Assembly: GCA_910588025.1 (NCBI GenBank) | Contig: CAJUQG010000002.1 | Span: forward strand, 91,523 to 125,364 | DNA length: 33,842 bases | DNA from: an uncultured Bacilli bacterium | GTDB lineage: Bacteria > Bacillota_I > Bacilli_A > RF39 > UBA660 | Reading direction: 5' to 3' | Shown: positions 1 to 9,735 of the stretch, one piece after another | Position numbering within the stretch: position 1 is the first letter of the stretch | Layout: each line of letters begins with the position of its first letter | Position numbers and translations under genes: made by a program | Notes under the pieces: generated by a model | Told to the model about the DNA's origin: nothing | The model's database searches: none | Seen by the model: only the letters and a program-made list of their open reading frames with translations

Positions 1-2
1 AT

Positions 3-3000
3 CAAGTATCTTATAAGAATGATAATCATAGTGGAGTTAAGACTTTAGAAGCAACTAAAGTTACATATGATAATTCTTTAACTGCTACTATTAGTAATAC
101 TGTTAAAGTAGAAGTATTAAAAGATGTTTTAACTGTTACTAATTATGAGCAAATTGACAATGGTCAAAATTCGAAAGTTACTTTAAACTTTGATGTTATA
201 GATTCAGATAATAGCTTTATTAGTGGACAAGCTATATTAACCAAAAAATCTGATAATACTGTTGTTACTAAAAATATTAGTAAAGGTTCTAATAGTTTAG
301 AATTTGATGTAGTTGAGCTTGAAAAGTATGATTTTGTAGTAAAAGCTACATACGATAGAGATACTAATGTGTTAACAGAATCTAACGATAATAAAACTGA
401 AGATTATAATTTACTTACTCAAGAAGTTCAATTAGTATTTGACTATAATACTACTGTTAGTGATATTACAACTAGTAAAGATAATACTAATACTAAGTAC
501 TTTGATAAAGGAGCAGATATTGTAGTATCATTTAATAGCTCTAATACAGTAAATTATGAAGTAGCAGAAGTTACTATCAATAATAAAACTTATACTGTAA
601 CTAAAGCTGATAATCGTTATCAAGTAATTATTACTGGATTTGATGAAGTAGGAGTTCATACAATTACTATTGAAAAGATAAAATTATCTAATACAAAAGA
701 ATTTGATATTAATAGTAATAATACTGCTCAAATTGAAGTATTAAAAACGATTCCAGTAGCTAAAGATTTTAGTTATGATGAAGATAATTATGGTGATGTT
801 TCAGTTAAATTTAATGTTACTGATACTGATCATGCCATTGTTCATGGTAAAGTAATTATTAGTAATGGTGATAGTAATATAAAAGAACAAGATTTAATTA
901 CTGGTAGCAATGTGGTTAAATTTACTCCAAAAGAACAAGAAAGTTACATTGTTAAAGTTATTGCTAGTTATGATTTAGATTCTAATCAATTAGATAATGA
1001 CTCTAATTATCATGAAAATGCAGTTTTATTAGAAAATGAAATATCATTTGGGAAACGTCAATTCCAAATTAAAGATATTGTTTCATCTACTGTTTATGTA
1101 CAAACAGCAGAAGGTGTTAAAGAAGCTTCAAGTATTAATATTGCTGATTTAAATAATTTAGGCAACTACATTGTTAAAGTAAAAGCGAAAGATATGCCAG
1201 TATTTTATACAACAATTGAAGAATATAGAATTGATAATAATGTATTAAAATTTGTTTTAAAATATGATGATGTCATTCAATATAATGGGAATGATAAACA
1301 AAATAAATTGGAAATAGAATATGGTAATGTGAAAGATGGCGTGGTTGAAGGTACAAGCTTGGAATTACTGATTCAAAAAATAGAAGCTAATCCTAGTGGA
1401 ACATTTGAACTAACTAAGGATTATGATGCATCTATGATTTCTGATGGACAGTTAAGTGTTATTTCAAGTAAATTTACTGGAACTTTAAATGGTAATGGTT
1501 ATAAAATTAGTAACTTGAATAAACCTTTCTTTAATGAATTAGAGGGCGCTACTATTAAAAATTTAGTATTTAGTGATGTAAATTTATCAGGAGCTAATAG
1601 CAAAGGAACGATTGCTAATGTAGCAACAAATACCAACATTACAAATGTTCATATTAAAGGTCTTAAATTTGTTACTGGTTCTGATCATTCTGCTGGAATG
1701 ATTGGAGATGCAACAAATACCAATATTAATCAAAGTAGTGTTACTGATTTTGTTATTACAACATCAGGTCATATTAGAATTTCTGCGATAATTGGTAGAC
1801 TTACTGATGGAACTATAATGAATAGTTATGTGAAAGGAAGTATTAATTCTACTCAATCAAAAGATGGAAATGGTATGGGTGGAATATTAGGACATGGTTT
1901 CGGAAATGTCCGTATTGAAAATTGTATTAGTAAAATTGAAATTACAAATAACAAAGGTCCTCGATTAAATGGAGCTATTGTTGGAATATTTGATAAAAGT
2001 AGTTCTGTATTGAAAAATAATGTAAGTTTATCTACAGGAACAAATTTCTATACTATACATGGTAAGGAGCCAGCTTCTACTGCAATAAATAATTATGAAT
2101 TAGCAGATTCTGGATTAAGTTCTAATGTTTCTGGAAATAGAGTTATTTCTGTATCTAAAGAAAATATTAATAGTGATTTTTATAAAAATAATGCTAATTT
2201 TGATGAAACTATATGGGATTTATCTAATACTTCTTTTGATCAATTGCCTAAACTAAAAAATGATGATCCAAATGGTGTTGATGCTGAAGTTGTGGATAAT
2301 GGAAGTGTATATATTCCAGATCATAATAGAATAAAAAAAGTTTCTGGATATAGTAGTTCTAAAGAAATTTTATATCATAATATCTTTAAGTTAATGCCAT
2401 ATTATGATGCTAAGTATTTAGTAGAAGATGGTTCTAAATTCTCAGATAGTGATATTTTAAATACTAAAGTGATTAGATATGTAATGCCATATAGTAATGG
2501 TAAACTATTAACATATTTAACTAGTGAAAACTACAATACTATTACTGATATCAAAGTTGTGTTTGATGATTATAAGATTAGTAATTATAAAGTTAGTTTT
2601 ACTGAATTGAATCAAAATATTTCAATTTACAATATAGAAGAATTAGGAATTGCTTATGCTCCTAATAAATATGTTATAAAAAATGATTCTCCTATCATTG
2701 AGACGTTAAAAAAACGTATTGAAGAATTAGATTATGCTACTGTTCTTGAACCATTAACGACAGCGGTTGATGCAAGACATTATAAAGATCATTATAATGA
2801 GGTTATTAAAACTTCCGCATTAACGATTGCATTGCAATTATTACAAAATGATGATGAGAATGTCTTAACCATTAATAATGAAGTACTTAATAATAAAATT
2901 AGGGAACAATTAACTGATGGTGGAAGATTTGATAAGATGATTTATGCTTATAACTATTATGATAGATGGTATAGCTTTGAAATAGGTGGAGCTAGGGTAT

Positions 3001-6000
3001 CTGATATTTTATTATTCGAAAATAAGATGTTTAAGGATACTAATAGACTTGATAATTTTGTTAATGAAGTACTTGTTGGTAATCTTGGAGTGAATGTTAC
3101 TGATAGTTTCTTTAAAAGTAATATTGCTAAGTATACAGCTAGTTCAGAGTTAAAATATTTCCTAGATTATATTATTACTAATATCGGTGGCTATAGTGAT
3201 GTTAATGATTGGTTTACTGAATATTTTGGAGCAAGAAATATTTTATCTGAATTTGGTGTAGATAAAAATCCTGATATTTTATATCGTGCTTGGTATCAGA
3301 TTAAGAAAAATAGTAGAATGATACTTCCAATTATTACTCTGCCAGCTGATTGTACATATATCATTAGTGGACCTGTTCATTTACAAATTGGACCGTCACA
3401 GTTGTATCATAAAGATGTAAATACTGCTGCAGGAAGAGCTGCAGTTCAAAAAATCGTTAATGATCATGTAACTCTTGTAAAAAGACATTTGAGTACATTA
3501 GCTGGTTCATTTGATCCAGGAAAATGGAATAATTATTGTATTATGGTTTATGACTGTACTAAAATCATTACAGGTTATAAAAATTCTTATTTTCCAGGTA
3601 CTAATATTGTAATAGGTACTTCACCTGTATATACTCAAGGAAAGGTTGGACAAAATTATCCATTCTTCAAAAACTTTAGTGAGGTATTAGGTTTATGGCA
3701 GCCTCCTGGAAATTCAGCGGGTGTTGGAAATACTGCAGGATTCTTATGGTTCCAAGCTAGACCAGGACTAACAAACTACGATACTTGGACTCATGAATTT
3801 GAACATGCTTTATTTGATAAAATTATGTTATTCCAAGCAGGAACTAGATTTAAATACGGTCTTGAAACTCTTACTGAAGGTAATGTTGAACAAAATGGTG
3901 TTTGGAGTGAAAATAACCTTGTACAAGATGTTGGACCATATTATTTCAATACAACTTATGATTTAAATAAGGAAGGAAATGCAACTCAAAATTTAAGTCC
4001 TGATAGAATTGATACTAGAGAAAAATTAGAAAATTATTTTAAAGGACAACAGAATGCGTTAGACTTGCTTGATTATATTGAAGGTAAAGCCTTTATAAGA
4101 TTAACACCAGAGCAACAAGCAAGAGTTGCGACAAGAATGAATCAGTCTGGCTCATGGTCTACTTGGGGAGCGATTACTGCAGCTCAAGCAGAACAAATGA
4201 ATTTAACCTCATTAGAGTCTTTATATGATAATAGAATCATTATACGTCCAGAAAACGCATGGGGTGTCAGTGTAAGAGGTCTTAGTGTAATTAATAGTAT
4301 TGGTCAAAATGATTATGGATTTGAGTCTGTTTGGGTAAATCGTTGGTATATCGGTCATAATGATAATGGTATTCCAGATGCCTTCTCAGCAAAACGTAAT
4401 TATTTTGAAATGCTTGGTTATGCAGGAGTTGATGGATATGTTACTTACGGAAGAGGAAGTACGAAAACAGATCTTGATGCTATTCAAAAAATTACAAAGT
4501 CTGTTACTGGAACAGCAATGAATTGGAAAGAATATAAGATGAGTAGATATGCTACTGTTGAAGAAAATATAAGAAACAATAAGTATATTGATGTCGATTA
4601 TATGATTGAAAGATTCTATCAAGCTTTATCAAGTGATACGAATAGAAATGCAAGCTCAAGAACAAATCTTAGAAAAATATATTATCATTACTTAAAGAGT
4701 GTTACGAATGATTTTATTGATGATCCTCTTGGAACAACCGTTGAAGTAAATCATATTAAAACTGCAGAAGAATTAGTTGAAAAGCTTAATGCTGAACCAT
4801 ATGGTTATTATGTATTAGATAATGATATTGATTTTTCTCATATGACTACTAATGTTACAACAACATTTATGGGTAGATTAGATGGAAATGGTCATAAAAT
4901 TATTGGAAATACTTTACCTATCTTTAATAAAATCAGATATGGTTATGTAGGAAATATTCATTTTGAAAATACTAATATACCAAAGACGATTAGTAATGCA
5001 GGTGCTTTGGCTTATAAAGCTGAGATGAGTACTGTTGAAAAAATAAATGTTACTAATTTAAAAATGAATTTTGGTGGAAGAAATGATTTAAGTTTAATTG
5101 GTGGAGCTGTAAGTAACGTAGTTACTCGAGATTGCACAGTTGAAAAACTTACTTATCATATTACTTCAGCAGATGATATTTCTAAATTAAATGAAGATCC
5201 TAGTGGAATCTATATCATTGATAACGATATCGACTTTACAGGTAAAACTTATAGTGAAGGATCTGTAGTTACTGGTCAATTTAATGGTACAATTAATGGA
5301 AATGGTCATACTTTAAGTAATCTTACGAATGCAAGTTTATTTGCAAACTTTAGAGGAACTGCGGAAAACTTTACTATCAAAAACTTTAGTAATATTAATG
5401 CAAGTAGCAACTTTGTTGCAGCATTTGCTAAAGAAACATTTACATCTACAGTAAGAAATGTGAAATTTGAGAATATTACTTTATCAGGAGCAAATAATGT
5501 AGCTGTTCTTTCTGGAATGGATGGTCGTGATAATGCTAATTCAGTATTTGAAAACATTTCTGTTAAGAATGCTGATGTTACTGGTAGTGGTGTATATGTA
5601 TCAACATTTGTAGGACGTAAATATGGTGGAAAGATTTCTAATGTATTTGTTCAAGGTTCTCTTCATGTAACTTCAACAGAAAATGGAGGACTTGTTGGTG
5701 CATTACAACAAAATGGTACTATTGTAGAAAATGTTATTACGGATGTATCAGTTGATAAACCAAGAAATACTTATAATAATCTTGCAAATAGTGTATTTAA
5801 TGCTTCTACTATTGGTAATATTTATAATACTCCAGTTGTTAAAAATAGCATTGCTTTTGGTAATATGACTGGATATGTTGCAACGGATGGTACCCAGTTT
5901 ATACCATATAAATTTACTGGAGCAGTTGAATCACAAGTACGTGCTGGCTTAAGTAATTGTTATGAAGTTTTAGAAGAGACTGGTTCAAGTAGAGTTAGTG

Positions 6001-6134
6001 ATAATACTCAAGGAAAACTTAACAGTATTTCTAAAAATAATTTAAATGCACAATTTTATAAAAATCTAGGTTTTGATGAAACTCTTTGGAATTTAGATAA
6101 TATTTCTGCTAAAGGATATCCTGAACTTAGATAA
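3..6134 (+). CDS. Giant secreted/surface M26-like zinc metalloprotease with GLUG repeats (5' partial)
   Basis: The frame is open from base 3, so the gene begins upstream; 2043 codons are visible and the GTG at 369 is internal. Order of parts: beta-rich repeats with a ~208-residue period (to ~nt 1300), a first GLUG-type region (~1330-2250), an M26-like peptidase region (~2300-4720), then two more GLUG blocks (~4740-6130). The zinc motif HEFEH is at 3792-3806 and a Glu lies exactly 20 residues after the second His (in YGLETLTEG), the spacing known for IgA1/Zmp proteases of family M26. GLUG blocks carry TLNGNGYKISNL-like and TINGNGHTLSNL-like motifs, and two end in FDETIWDL or FDETLWNL. The C-terminus (KGYPELR) has no LPxTG or membrane anchor. 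Signal peptide and N-terminal anchoring cannot be judged. It is probably exported and acts on host or bacterial proteins; the substrate is unknown. It lies inside the element that interrupts yabG, so it looks like cargo. Confidence 0.8.
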   Translation, partial: QVSYKNDNHSGVKTLEATKVTYDNSLTATISNTVKVEVLKDVLTVTNYEQIDNGQNSKVTLNFDVIDSDNSFISGQAILTKKSDNTVVTKNISKGSNSLEFDVVELEKYDFVVKATYDRDTNVLTESNDNKTEDYNLLTQEVQLVFDYNTTVSDITTSKDNTNTKYFDKGADIVVSFNSSNTVNYEVAEVTINNKTYTVTKADNRYQVIITGFDEVGVHTITIEKIKLSNTKEFDINSNNTAQIEVLKTIPVAKDFSYDEDNYGDVSVKFNVTDTDHAIVHGKVIISNGDSNIKEQDLITGSNVVKFTPKEQESYIVKVIASYDLDSNQLDNDSNYHENAVLLENEISFGKRQFQIKDIVSSTVYVQTAEGVKEASSINIADLNNLGNYIVKVKAKDMPVFYTTIEEYRIDNNVLKFVLKYDDVIQYNGNDKQNKLEIEYGNVKDGVVEGTSLELLIQKIEANPSGTFELTKDYDASMISDGQLSVISSKFTGTLNGNGYKISNLNKPFFNELEGATIKNLVFSDVNLSGANSKGTIANVATNTNITNVHIKGLKFVTGSDHSAGMIGDATNTNINQSSVTDFVITTSGHIRISAIIGRLTDGTIMNSYVKGSINSTQSKDGNGMGGILGHGFGNVRIENCISKIEITNNKGPRLNGAIVGIFDKSSSVLKNNVSLSTGTNFYTIHGKEPASTAINNYELADSGLSSNVSGNRVISVSKENINSDFYKNNANFDETIWDLSNTSFDQLPKLKNDDPNGVDAEVVDNGSVYIPDHNRIKKVSGYSSSKEILYHNIFKLMPYYDAKYLVEDGSKFSDSDILNTKVIRYVMPYSNGKLLTYLTSENYNTITDIKVVFDDYKISNYKVSFTELNQNISIYNIEELGIAYAPNKYVIKNDSPIIETLKKRIEELDYATVLEPLTTAVDARHYKDHYNEVIKTSALTIALQLLQNDDENVLTINNEVLNNKIREQLTDGGRFDKMIYAYNYYDRWYSFEIGGARVSDILLFENKMFKDTNRLDNFVNEVLVGNLGVNVTDSFFKSNIAKYTASSELKYFLDYIITNIGGYSDVNDWFTEYFGARNILSEFGVDKNPDILYRAWYQIKKNSRMILPIITLPADCTYIISGPVHLQIGPSQLYHKDVNTAAGRAAVQKIVNDHVTLVKRHLSTLAGSFDPGKWNNYCIMVYDCTKIITGYKNSYFPGTNIVIGTSPVYTQGKVGQNYPFFKNFSEVLGLWQPPGNSAGVGNTAGFLWFQARPGLTNYDTWTHEFEHALFDKIMLFQAGTRFKYGLETLTEGNVEQNGVWSENNLVQDVGPYYFNTTYDLNKEGNATQNLSPDRIDTREKLENYFKGQQNALDLLDYIEGKAFIRLTPEQQARVATRMNQSGSWSTWGAITAAQAEQMNLTSLESLYDNRIIIRPENAWGVSVRGLSVINSIGQNDYGFESVWVNRWYIGHNDNGIPDAFSAKRNYFEMLGYAGVDGYVTYGRGSTKTDLDAIQKITKSVTGTAMNWKEYKMSRYATVEENIRNNKYIDVDYMIERFYQALSSDTNRNASSRTNLRKIYYHYLKSVTNDFIDDPLGTTVEVNHIKTAEELVEKLNAEPYGYYVLDNDIDFSHMTTNVTTTFMGRLDGNGHKIIGNTLPIFNKIRYGYVGNIHFENTNIPKTISNAGALAYKAEMSTVEKINVTNLKMNFGGRNDLSLIGGAVSNVVTRDCTVEKLTYHITSADDISKLNEDPSGIYIIDNDIDFTGKTYSEGSVVTGQFNGTINGNGHTLSNLTNASLFANFRGTAENFTIKNFSNINASSNFVAAFAKETFTSTVRNVKFENITLSGANNVAVLSGMDGRDNANSVFENISVKNADVTGSGVYVSTFVGRKYGGKISNVFVQGSLHVTSTENGGLVGALQQNGTIVENVITDVSVDKPRNTYNNLANSVFNASTIGNIYNTPVVKNSIAFGNMTGYVATDGTQFIPYKFTGAVESQVRAGLSNCYEVLEETGSSRVSDNTQGKLNSISKNNLNAQFYKNLGFDETLWNLDNISAKGYPELR
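105..1030 (+). repeat. ~208-residue tandem repeat in the N-terminal part of the M26-like protein
   Basis: The motif EVLK occurs at nt 111 and again at nt 735, 624 nt (208 codons) apart. After each copy comes a similar pattern: V-x-F-x-V-x-D-x-D, then G-x(4)-I, then a Y-x-V-K-x-x-A-x-Y-D core, ending D-x-N-x-L. Copies have diverged strongly, so this is a protein-level repeat. More copies may lie upstream of the window. Confidence 0.5.
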
Positions 6135-6153
6135 CTATAAGATAAATAATAAT

Positions 6154-6207
6154 AAAAAAGATATACAATAAATGTTGAATTGGTCAACAAAAGGTATATC
6201 TTTTTTT
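6154..6207 (+). terminator. Rho-independent terminator after the M26-like gene
   Basis: AAAAAAGATATAC (6154-6166) pairs with GTATATCTTTTTT (6194-6206), and an inner stem GTTGA (6174-6178)/TCAAC (6184-6188) sits in the loop. It starts 20 nt after the stop codon and ends in a T run. The A-run on the left could let it work in both directions. Confidence 0.75.
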
Positions 6208-6250
6208 CATTAAATTTTTTTGCGTTCATAAACTTTATAGGGGGAAGATT

Positions 6251-6462
6251 ATGACAGAAGAAAATAAAGAATTAGTTATCTGTGTATATGATGATAATGC
6301 ACCATCCATCAATGAAGTAATACTTGAAGCTTTTGAAAAGTATTTAAAGTCCACTTTATTCAAGGCGAAAGATTTATAAATTCTTGCATTAGTGATTCAT
6401 TTGAAAATGCTTTTATTGATTCATTATGCAAGTTGGTTAAGAGAAAGAAAGTGAGGTTTTAA
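6251..6462 (+). pseudogene. Small ORF upstream of the recombinases, probably frameshifted
   Basis: ATG 6251 follows a GGGGGAAG ribosome-binding site and reads 42 residues (MTEENKELVICVYDDNAPS...) to a TAA at 6377. Immediately after, the frame one base back is open without any start codon (VHFIQGERFINSC... to ...KRKKVRF, stop 6460-6462) and ends one base before the ATG of the recombinase. I read this as one ~70-residue protein with a single-base deletion near 6345-6355. Alternatively the 42-residue peptide is complete and the rest is spacer. Small ORFs directly ahead of serine recombinases are common in Firmicute integrative elements; some may act in recombination direction, but nothing here shows this. 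Confidence 0.45.
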
Positions 6463-8036
6463 ATGTAACGAAACAAACATATCGGGTAGGAGCTTATTTA
6501 AGACTTTCCATAGAGGATAAAAAGGGAAATGTTGAAAGTACTAGTATTGCTAATCAAAGAGCTTTCATAAGAGAGTATGCCAAAAAAAATGGGATTGAGA
6601 TATATGATTATTATGTAGATGATGGCTGTTCTGGGGGAAATTTTGATAGACCTGAATTTAAGAGACTTATCAATGATATTGAACAAGGAATTATCAATTG
6701 TGTTATAACGAAAGATATGTCTAGGCTTGGAAGAGAGTTTATAGAAACAGGGAATTATGTTTTTAAATATTTTCCAGAACATAATATCAGATATATTGCT
6801 ATATTAGATAATTATGATACTTTAAATCCCAATGGATCTGAAGATATGTTACCTTTTAAAGCAGTTATTAATGATATGTATTTAAAGGATATATCAAAGA
6901 AAATTAAAAGTGTAAGACATAATATGATGAAGAATGGTGATTTTGTTTCTGGAACTGTTCCTTATGGCTATAAGAGAGCTAGTGAGAATAGTAAAAAGCT
7001 TGTTATAGATGAATATGCTGCACCAATCGTAGTTCGGATTTTTGAAATGAAAGATCATGGTAAGACGGATGGGATGATTGCAAGATATTTAACTGATCAA
7101 GGTATATTACCTCCAGATGTTTATAGAGGGAAAAAACTAAAAAGGACAACCATTACTACTCATTTATGGAAACCATCTACAGTAAAGCATTTATTACAAA
7201 ATGAAAATTATATTGGAACTTTAATACAAGGTAAATATGAAAAAGTGAGTCTTAAATCCAAAAAGAAGAGATTACTTCCTAAAAGCAAATGGATTATTAA
7301 AAAAAATGCAATACCAGCATTAATCTCTAATGATTTATTTGAACGAGTAAATTCTTTAAAAAGAAAAAGTGATATAAGGTATAGAAAATATGACTATTTA
7401 TTAAAAGGACTCGTTTTATGTGCTGATTGCGGTTGTACTATGTCTGTGAGAAGAGTTAAAAAACAAAAGGATTCTGATATTGTTACACCAATTTATTTAT
7501 GTAGAACTTATGCGGCTTATAGAAATGGCGTTTGTTCCATGCACTATTATAGAGAAGAAGACTTAAATGACATTATATTGAGCAAAATTAGAGCTATTTT
7601 GTTGAAGTATTATAGAGAAGAAGATTTATCTAAAAAATATGAGACTGTTTTGGGTGCTGCTGATATGATAAGGGAATATACAATCTCTTTTCAGCGTGCT
7701 AAATCTCAAATCATTACGATTGATAAAGCAATTAGTGATTTATATAAAGATAAAGCATCTGGTATTCTATCTACAGAAGAGTTTGTTGGAATTAAAAAGG
7801 AGCTAGAAAAGGACAGAAGAGAATATGATGCTAAAATATCTGATTTAGAAACTTTAATTAGCGAATCTAAAAGGGTACTCGTAGATGATAAAACGAAGCA
7901 AAAGTATATTCATGATTTTTTGAAAGTTAAAAACTTTAATAAAGAAATGATTAAAATGTTTGTAAATAAAATAGAAATTAAAGAGGATAAAACGGTAAAA
8001 ATATTCTTTCATTTTAGCCTTGATGGAGGCAATTAA
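6463..8036 (+). CDS. Large serine recombinase, first of a tandem pair; start codon out of frame
   Basis: The protein frame runs from codon ACG at 6468 to TAA at 8034 (~522 residues). It has a complete resolvase domain: YLRLS with the nucleophilic Ser, then DDGCSGGNFDRPEF and ITKDMSRLGREF. A recombinase domain follows (~7000-7380), then a zinc-ribbon (LVLCADCGCTMS at ~7410, later CRTY and CSMHY) and a coiled-coil C-terminus. The best-placed ATG (6463, preceded by GAAAGAAAGTGAGG) is followed by TAA; one extra base between 6466 and 6468 would put it in frame. No ATG, GTG or TTG lies in frame between the upstream stop at 6438 and 6717, and a start at 6717 would remove the catalytic Ser. So it is either a one-base loss-of-function lesion, an assembly error or non-canonical initiation. 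Its stop overlaps the next start (TAATG). Confidence 0.75.
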
Positions 8037-9592
8037 TGTCTAATCGGTTAACAGTTGCTTACGGAAGGTTATCTCGGGAAGATATTAATAAGTTCAATGA
8101 GTTTTCTTCAAGTATTTATAATCAGTTAGCAATCATTCAATCTTATACTAGTGGAATAGGACTTCATATTGATAGAGAATATATTGATGATGGATATTCA
8201 GGAGCTAATTTTGATAGACCAGCATTTGAAAAGTTAAAAGAAGATATTGAAAGAGGAATGATTGGGACTGTTATCACGAAAGATTTATCTAGGCTTGGGA
8301 GAAATTTTATTGAAACTGCTTATTATATCGTAGATTATTTTCCTAGAAATCAGGTTAGATATATTGCTATTAATGATCAGTTTGATAGTGATAGTTCTGA
8401 TATTCATGACCAACAAATAATGATGGAAATCAAAGCATTGATTAATGATTGGTATGTGAAAGATATATCACTTAAAAGAAAGCAGGTAGCATTTGCCAAA
8501 ACCGAAGAGGGACAATTTATTGGAGTGATAGCACCTTATGGTTATAAAATAAAAAAGGAAAATGGAAAACGAACATTAGAAATTGATGAGTATTCAGCTG
8601 GAATTGTAAAAAGGATATTTACTGAAATAGCAAGTGGAAAGACAAGAAGTGAAGTAGCTGAAGGGTTAAACAAAGATAAGATAACACCACCCATTATCTA
8701 TATGAATATGACGCAAAGTAAAAAGAAAAAATATTATTTTGATTGGTCGGATAAAATAGTTTATCGAATTCTAAAGAATAAAACGTATACGGGTAAAATT
8801 GTGAAAAGAAAATCTTCTAAGAAGGATTATCATCAAAAGAAAAGAAATTTTATTCCAATAAGGGATAGAGAAACCATAGATAATTGTCATCCTGTAATAA
8901 TAACCGAAGAGTTGTTTAATGCTTCCAATAATCAATTAAAAACAATGAAGCGAAAAGAAAAAATTGATTATAATGGTTTATTTAGTAAATTAGTAATTTG
9001 TGGTGAATGTGGCAATATTATGACTGTTTGCAGAAGAAAAAGAGAAAATGGTAATATTAGATATTATTTTGCATGTACAAGAGTAAAGGATAGATGCCAT
9101 TGTTCTAATAGGACCATTGCAGATTCTAAAATTCAATTCATTGTTATTAATACTTTAAATGATTTAGTTCATTCATATATTGATAGAGATGAGATAATTA
9201 GAAAAGCAGCAAAGATTTTATTAAAAGAGGAAAGACCTAATTTAAAAATTGCTAACTTGAAAGAAAAGATAGAACTTCATAATACTAATATTAGAAACTT
9301 ATATTTAAAAAAAACAAAGGGAGAAATTAGTTTAAATGAATTTATTGAAAAAAAGGAAGTAGAAATATATCAAAAGGAACAATCCGAGAAGCTATTAAAA
9401 GAAGTCATAGAGTCAAAAAATGAAGATTTAAGAAAACAAGAATTGAAAGAAAAATATAATCAGTTTATAAATAGTGATCATTTAATCCCTCAAATTATAA
9501 AAGACTTTATAGATAAATTGATTATTTATAAAGATGATACAATACAAATTTCATATAAGTTTAAAATAGAAAAAACAAAAGAAATTAAATGA
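8036..9592 (+). CDS. Large serine recombinase, second of a tandem pair
   Basis: 518 residues, intact. The N-terminal resolvase domain has AYGRLSRED (catalytic Ser), DDGYSGANFDRPAFE and ITKDLSRLGRNFIE. The middle recombinase domain includes APYGYKI, and the zinc ribbon has CGECGNIMTVCRR followed by CTRVKDRCHCSN. The C-terminal ~120 residues are Lys/Glu-rich coiled coil. The start overlaps the stop of the preceding recombinase by one base (TAATG), implying translational coupling. Enzymes of this family cut and rejoin attP/attB in Firmicute integrative elements and in sporulation-excised elements such as skin. The gene ends ~130 bp before the element/yabG junction, the expected place for an integrase beside its attachment site. 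Confidence 0.9.
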   Translation: MSNRLTVAYGRLSREDINKFNEFSSSIYNQLAIIQSYTSGIGLHIDREYIDDGYSGANFDRPAFEKLKEDIERGMIGTVITKDLSRLGRNFIETAYYIVDYFPRNQVRYIAINDQFDSDSSDIHDQQIMMEIKALINDWYVKDISLKRKQVAFAKTEEGQFIGVIAPYGYKIKKENGKRTLEIDEYSAGIVKRIFTEIASGKTRSEVAEGLNKDKITPPIIYMNMTQSKKKKYYFDWSDKIVYRILKNKTYTGKIVKRKSSKKDYHQKKRNFIPIRDRETIDNCHPVIITEELFNASNNQLKTMKRKEKIDYNGLFSKLVICGECGNIMTVCRRKRENGNIRYYFACTRVKDRCHCSNRTIADSKIQFIVINTLNDLVHSYIDRDEIIRKAAKILLKEERPNLKIANLKEKIELHNTNIRNLYLKKTKGEISLNEFIEKKEVEIYQKEQSEKLLKEVIESKNEDLRKQELKEKYNQFINSDHLIPQIIKDFIDKLIIYKDDTIQISYKFKIEKTKEIK

Positions 9593-9735
9593 TATTAAGA
9601 AACGTTTTGTTACTTGTTAACTGAAAAAATTGAAAATATAAATTTTCTAATCAATTAGATACTTATCTTTGTTATTTATAAGAAAGGTAAATTAATATTT
9701 GTTAATATCTGGGTTACTTAGCAAGCATCAGCAGA
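9593..9735. other. Right end of the integrated element; probable attachment junction within yabG
   Basis: This ~130-bp non-coding stretch separates the recombinases from yabG-homologous sequence. It contains short inverted repeats (GAAAAT 9632-9637/ATTTTC 9642-9647; CTAAT 9647-9651/ATTAG 9654-9658). In the yabG frame a TAG at 9719-9721 is followed by CAA GCA TCA and then codons matching the conserved YabG segment A-D-G-D. The crossover is therefore placed at about 9725-9733. The exact core cannot be set without the left junction. Confidence 0.5.

Noticed and set aside
369..371. GTG as the start of the M26-like protein
   Set aside because: The frame is open with the same repeat-type sequence back to base 3; the gene enters from the left edge.
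4386..5557. Minus-strand ORFs within the M26-like gene
   Set aside because: They are shadows of a strongly coding plus-strand frame, hydrophobic by chance, with no ribosome-binding site. The same applies to the minus-strand ORFs at 6498, 10096, 11768, 19799, 20926, 26832, 29024, 32648, 32838 and 33298, and to the small plus-strand ORFs at 10634, 11306 and 30134.
6100..6134. Sortase signal at the C-terminus of the M26-like protein
   Set aside because: No LPxTG-like motif, hydrophobic stretch or basic tail is present before the stop.
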